Assembly: GCF_019659805.1 (NCBI RefSeq)
Contig: NZ_JAIFRO010000003.1
Span: forward strand, 110,124 to 174,123
DNA: 64,000 bases
From: Bartonella raoultii
GTDB taxonomy: Bacteria > Pseudomonadota > Alphaproteobacteria > Rhizobiales > Rhizobiaceae
Direction: 5' to 3'
The position numbers and the translations under genes are program-made. A model generated the notes under the pieces. That model saw only the letters and a program-made list of their open reading frames with translations, was not told the origin of the DNA and made no database searches. Shown here in pieces: positions 61,626 through 64,000 of this stretch (its first letter is position 1; each line of letters begins with the position of its first letter).

Positions 61626-61793
61626 TAAAAAAGCAATAAATCAAGCAAACTAAAAATGGGATTCATTCTTTAGATTCAATAGCTTATAATAATAATTTCG
61701 TTTGTAACTATAGCCTATAATGTGTTATAATAATGGCTGGTTATACGTTCTTTGTATTGTTATGTGTTATTCCTATTAATGGATCTAAAGCGA

Positions 61794-62231
61794 ATGCTTA
61801 ATAAAGTGATTTTAATTGGCTATATTGGCTCTCATCCTGAAAGTAAAATAATGTCTACTGGTAGCGAAATGGTGAGTTTTCGTTTAGCTACCACCGAAAG
61901 CTATACCGATAAGGCAAGTAATAAGAAAATAGACAAAATAGAATGGCATTCCATTGTTATTTTTAATTCACAATTGGTAAAAATAGCGCTTCAGTATTTT
62001 CACAAAGGCTCTAAAGTGTATCTAGAGGGGCAATTGCAAACCCGTAAATGGCAAGATAAAAACGGTGTTGATCGTTATATAACAGAGGTTATTTTACCAA
62101 AATACAAAGGGGATTTAAAGCTCTTAGATAGCAAAAATGATGATAATCAAGAGCAGTCCTCTTCTTATGAGAGAAGCATTTACAGACCTCTTGATATGCC
62201 TACAGTAGCAAATGATGGCGTTTCTTTTTAA
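61794..62231 (+). CDS. ssb: Single-stranded DNA-binding protein (phage SSB)
   Basis: This 145-residue protein has an OB-fold (residues 1-105: LNKVILIGYIGSHPESKIMSTGSEMVSFRLATTE, then IEWHSIVIFNSQLVKIALQYFHKGSKVYLEGQLQTRKW) and a short acidic tail. The usual DDDIPF tip is altered to NDGVSF, keeping only a terminal Phe. That may weaken binding of host SSB partners. ATG 61794 gives the standard start. An upstream ATG at 61779 adds five residues. Several TATAAT-like boxes precede it (61685-61735). Confidence 0.9.
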   Translation: MLNKVILIGYIGSHPESKIMSTGSEMVSFRLATTESYTDKASNKKIDKIEWHSIVIFNSQLVKIALQYFHKGSKVYLEGQLQTRKWQDKNGVDRYITEVILPKYKGDLKLLDSKNDDNQEQSSSYERSIYRPLDMPTVANDGVSF

Positions 62232-62244
62232 ACAGAGGGTATAA

Positions 62245-62778
62245 GTGAAAAAAAATAAAAAGAGGGGACGCCCTAAAATCACAGGGCATATAAGAGAAGC
62301 CAATGGACGTCTATCACGGTCAAAAACACCTCGTGAAGCTATTGATAAATTAGCAATAGAAATACGTGCAAAGCGCTTTGGTTTAAGCTTACAAGATGCG
62401 AAAAATCCACTTTCTGGTACTTACATAGGGCGGCTTTGTTTGCAAGGCGTGCTTACTCAAGAGCAATATGATGCTGCTCAAAAATATTTACAGATACGAA
62501 ATAATTACCTTTGTGCAAAAGGCTTGCCAAGCGCGATTTATGATGAAATGCCATCGTCAGCAGATGACAAGGCAAGGGACAAATGGGTAGAATTTGCAAC
62601 AGAGAAGTTTGCAAACATGCAAGAGGCAATAAAAGAAGCGCAACATCTCTATAGACAGCACAATCTTTACGCTGCGCTACAGTATCTTGTTAGTGAAGAT
62701 CAAGAATTACCACATCTTGTAAGCTCACTAAAGGTTGCTCTTAATGCGCTTCATAAGTATTTTCAAAAAATCATGTAA
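62245..62778 (+). CDS. Phage protein with AT-hook-like N-terminus
   Basis: This 177-residue protein starts at a GTG 13 bases after ssb. The N-terminus KKNKKRGRPKITG resembles an AT-hook minor-groove binding motif. The rest is helical and uncharacterised (LAIEIRAKRFGLSLQDAKNPLSGTYIGRLCLQG, EQYDAAQKYLQIRNNYL). Position between ssb and a late-type promoter would suit a late-gene regulator or antiterminator, but no family supports this. Confidence 0.65.
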   Translation: MKKNKKRGRPKITGHIREANGRLSRSKTPREAIDKLAIEIRAKRFGLSLQDAKNPLSGTYIGRLCLQGVLTQEQYDAAQKYLQIRNNYLCAKGLPSAIYDEMPSSADDKARDKWVEFATEKFANMQEAIKEAQHLYRQHNLYAALQYLVSEDQELPHLVSSLKVALNALHKYFQKIM

Positions 62779-62781
62779 TTA

Positions 62782-63288
62782 TTAACGGATATCCCTTAGA
62801 AGTTTATATAGTATTTCCATTTGATAGTCTAGTTTTTCAAGTTCTTTCCTATTACTATCCATAAAATTTCGAATTCCGGAAAGACGTTCCAAAATTTCTG
62901 ATATTTCTATATAGTTTTTAGATTGTTTTGCCTTAATTAAATTTTTCATTTCCGTTATTTCATTTGTCATATCTTCGGTTAAAACACGCGATAAACGCAT
63001 TCGTTTTATAATTATATCGTGCCATTGTTGCATCATGTTGGCATGTTGTTCAAGTTTATGCTTTGCTATACGTGAAGTATTTGCGAACCATAAAGAGTTG
63101 CGGAAAGCGCTTTCCCACCAGTTATCTACATCAAACATGTATTTACGGAGCGCTCTCTCTCGTTCTATAATTTCTTTTGAACAGAATAATTCATTGGGAT
63201 TAGCGTATCCATTTGAAGGGGATATAAAATACGTTGTAAAAAGTGTGATAATTAATATGCTTCTAAAGAGAGTTTTTTTTATAAACAT
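62782..63288 (-). CDS. Secreted helical protein, probable lysogenic cargo gene
   Basis: This 168-residue protein has an N-terminal signal sequence (FIKKTLFRSILIITLFTTYFISPSNGYA, cleavage probably after YA near residue 29) and a mature part that is almost all charged amphipathic helix (ERERALRKYMFDVDNWWESAFRNSLW, MKNLIKAKQSKNYIEISEILERL). No family is recognised. It is the only reverse-strand gene in the forward block between the early and terminase genes, a typical position for a gene expressed from the prophage. It should be exported to the periplasm or beyond. Confidence 0.7.
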   Translation of the reverse strand: MFIKKTLFRSILIITLFTTYFISPSNGYANPNELFCSKEIIERERALRKYMFDVDNWWESAFRNSLWFANTSRIAKHKLEQHANMMQQWHDIIIKRMRLSRVLTEDMTNEITEMKNLIKAKQSKNYIEISEILERLSGIRNFMDSNRKELEKLDYQMEILYKLLRDIR

Positions 63289-63362
63289 TGTTTCTACCTT
63301 AATTTACATCTTAACTACCTAACAGATTCCTCTTGAAGTTATCAATATGTGTTATTTTTGTG

Positions 63363-63391
63363 TTGACAAGTTGTAACGAATTGTATTTAAT
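63363..63391 (+). promoter_or_regulatory. Sigma-70-like promoter ahead of terminase
   Basis: A consensus -35 box TTGACA (63363-63368) is followed after 17 bases by TTTAAT (63386-63391). Transcription would start near 63398 and meet a terminator 50 bases later. Confidence 0.55.
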
Positions 63392-63447
63392 GACATTACT
63401 GTACTTAGGTGTATTGTATCTAAATGAGGGTGATGTACAGTTTAAAT

Positions 63448-63469
63448 CCCCGCAAATGCGGGGTTTTTT
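63448..63469 (+). terminator. Terminator between late promoter and terminase genes
   Basis: CCCCGC (63448-63453) and GCGGGG (63458-63463) form a perfect stem with an AAAT loop, followed by six T. It lies 21 bases before the small terminase gene and downstream of the promoter at 63363, so terminase expression requires read-through. Confidence 0.85.
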
Positions 63470-63490
63470 ATTATCTGGAGGGAGGAATTT

Positions 63491-63823
63491 ATGACATCCG
63501 AAAACACAGAGCAGGTTTTACAGCCCATAAAAAAACGTATTCCACCAAGAGCAGGCATAGGGCGTGTAAAAGGTGTCCCTAATAAAATCACGCGTGTTCT
63601 TAAAGAAGCAGTACTGAAGGCAGCAGAAAATGCTGGTAATAGAATAGGCAATGAGGGTTTGGTGTCTTATTTAGAAAAGCAGGCAATGGATTGCCCCGCG
63701 GCTTATTTAGCACTGCTTGGGAAGATTTTGCCCTTGCAAGTGACAGGAGAGAATGGGGGAGCCGTGAAGATCATAGGGCGTGTAGAAATAGCTCCTTTAT
63801 TAAATGACGACAAGACAGATTAA
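63491..63823 (+). CDS. Terminase small-subunit-like protein
   Basis: This 110-residue basic protein has the GRVKGVPNKITRVLKEAVLKAAENAG motif and LLGKILPLQVTGENGG, seen in short proteins encoded directly before terminase large subunits in many rhizobial phages. It probably recognises the packaging site. GGAGGGAGG is a strong ribosome-binding site. It overlaps the large subunit gene by 20 bases. Confidence 0.75.
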   Translation: MTSENTEQVLQPIKKRIPPRAGIGRVKGVPNKITRVLKEAVLKAAENAGNRIGNEGLVSYLEKQAMDCPAAYLALLGKILPLQVTGENGGAVKIIGRVEIAPLLNDDKTD

Positions 63824-64000
63824 GATTGTTCCAAAGCTTATTTCTCTTTTTGCAGGGGATGCTTTGGTCAGAGCGGCTTGGGGTGGACGCGGGTCTGGAA
63901 AGACAAGATCTTTTGCTTTGATGGCAGCGTTAAAGGGGTATCAATTTGGTATAGGAGGGATATCGGGGACCATTCTTTGTGCACGTCAGTTTCAAAATTC
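63804..64000 (+). CDS. Terminase large subunit (partial, 5' end)
   Basis: The frame MTTRQIKIVPKLISLF continues to the window edge (65 codons). It has the Walker A motif GGRGSGKT of the packaging ATPase near residue 29 and TILCARQFQN after it, as in Terminase_3-type enzymes. Capsid and tail genes should follow outside the window. Confidence 0.85.
   Translation, partial: MTTRQIKIVPKLISLFAGDALVRAAWGGRGSGKTRSFALMAALKGYQFGIGGISGTILCARQFQN

Noticed and set aside
51343..64000. Duplicated tRNA-Leu end marking the far attachment site inside the window
   Set aside because: I found no second copy of the 3' end of tRNA-Leu. The prophage continues past 64 kb.

Overview
The window is a low-GC alphaproteobacterial chromosome segment. 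Gene content and order point to Bartonella: the acpXL-KAS-adh-lpxXL very-long-chain lipid A cluster, glyA-nrdR-ribDE-ribH-nusB, bamE / DUF177-plsX-fabH-ihfA-merR, thrS-yidD-iscU-like / folE, cpdR and an AT-rich core. The genus call rests on remembered synteny and protein similarity. I do not assign a species.

The layout is a 37-kb housekeeping core between two pieces of temperate tailed phage. (1) Positions 1-13.2 kb are the late end of a prophage: a putative internal/ejection protein, a lytic transglycosylase, three tandem tail-collar fibres, a 1,835-residue coiled-coil fibre ending in an Mtd-like C-type-lectin domain, a terminator, then a compact lysis cassette (GH24 lysozyme, i-spanin, nested o-spanin, holin candidate). 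A YafQ/DinJ-type toxin-antitoxin pair, an XRE regulator and tRNA-Val(GAC) follow. The 3' end of this tRNA faces the phage. (2) Positions 14.4-51.3 kb are core chromosome: cpdR, a PldB-like protein that has lost its catalytic residues, a small heat-shock protein behind a ROSE-like RNA thermometer, an IscA-type protein, mazG, the lipid A VLCFA operon, maeB, a 1,516-residue membrane-anchored coiled-coil protein, hfq-hflX, a degenerate polysaccharide co-polymerase/BY-kinase-like protein, ctaA, argC, the glyA-to-nusB operon, bamE, plsX/fabH/ihfA/merR, thrS, yidD, an IscU-like protein and folE. (3) From 51.3 kb, tRNA-Leu(GAG) is followed by the early half of a second prophage: integrase, AlpA-like excisionase, YqaJ nuclease plus RecT/Bet annealing protein, a repressor/Cro switch with four matching operators, DUF5664 and RuvC-like enzymes, replication proteins with a lambda-O-like internal origin candidate, two YdcK-like beta-helix proteins, SSB, a secreted reverse-strand cargo gene and the terminase genes, where the window ends.

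The most interesting signals are these: the lectin-type (diversity-generating-retroelement target) domain on the giant fibre, with no reverse transcriptase in the window; the four-operator immunity region with five perfect TATTT repeats; iterons plus an AT-rich tract inside a replication gene; a promoter-terminator pair ahead of terminase that resembles a Q-type late switch; a cluster of hairpins and promoter-like palindromes at 61.0-61.6 kb; the KAS/chain-length-factor-like pair with no fabZ; and two core proteins that keep their fold but have lost catalytic motifs.
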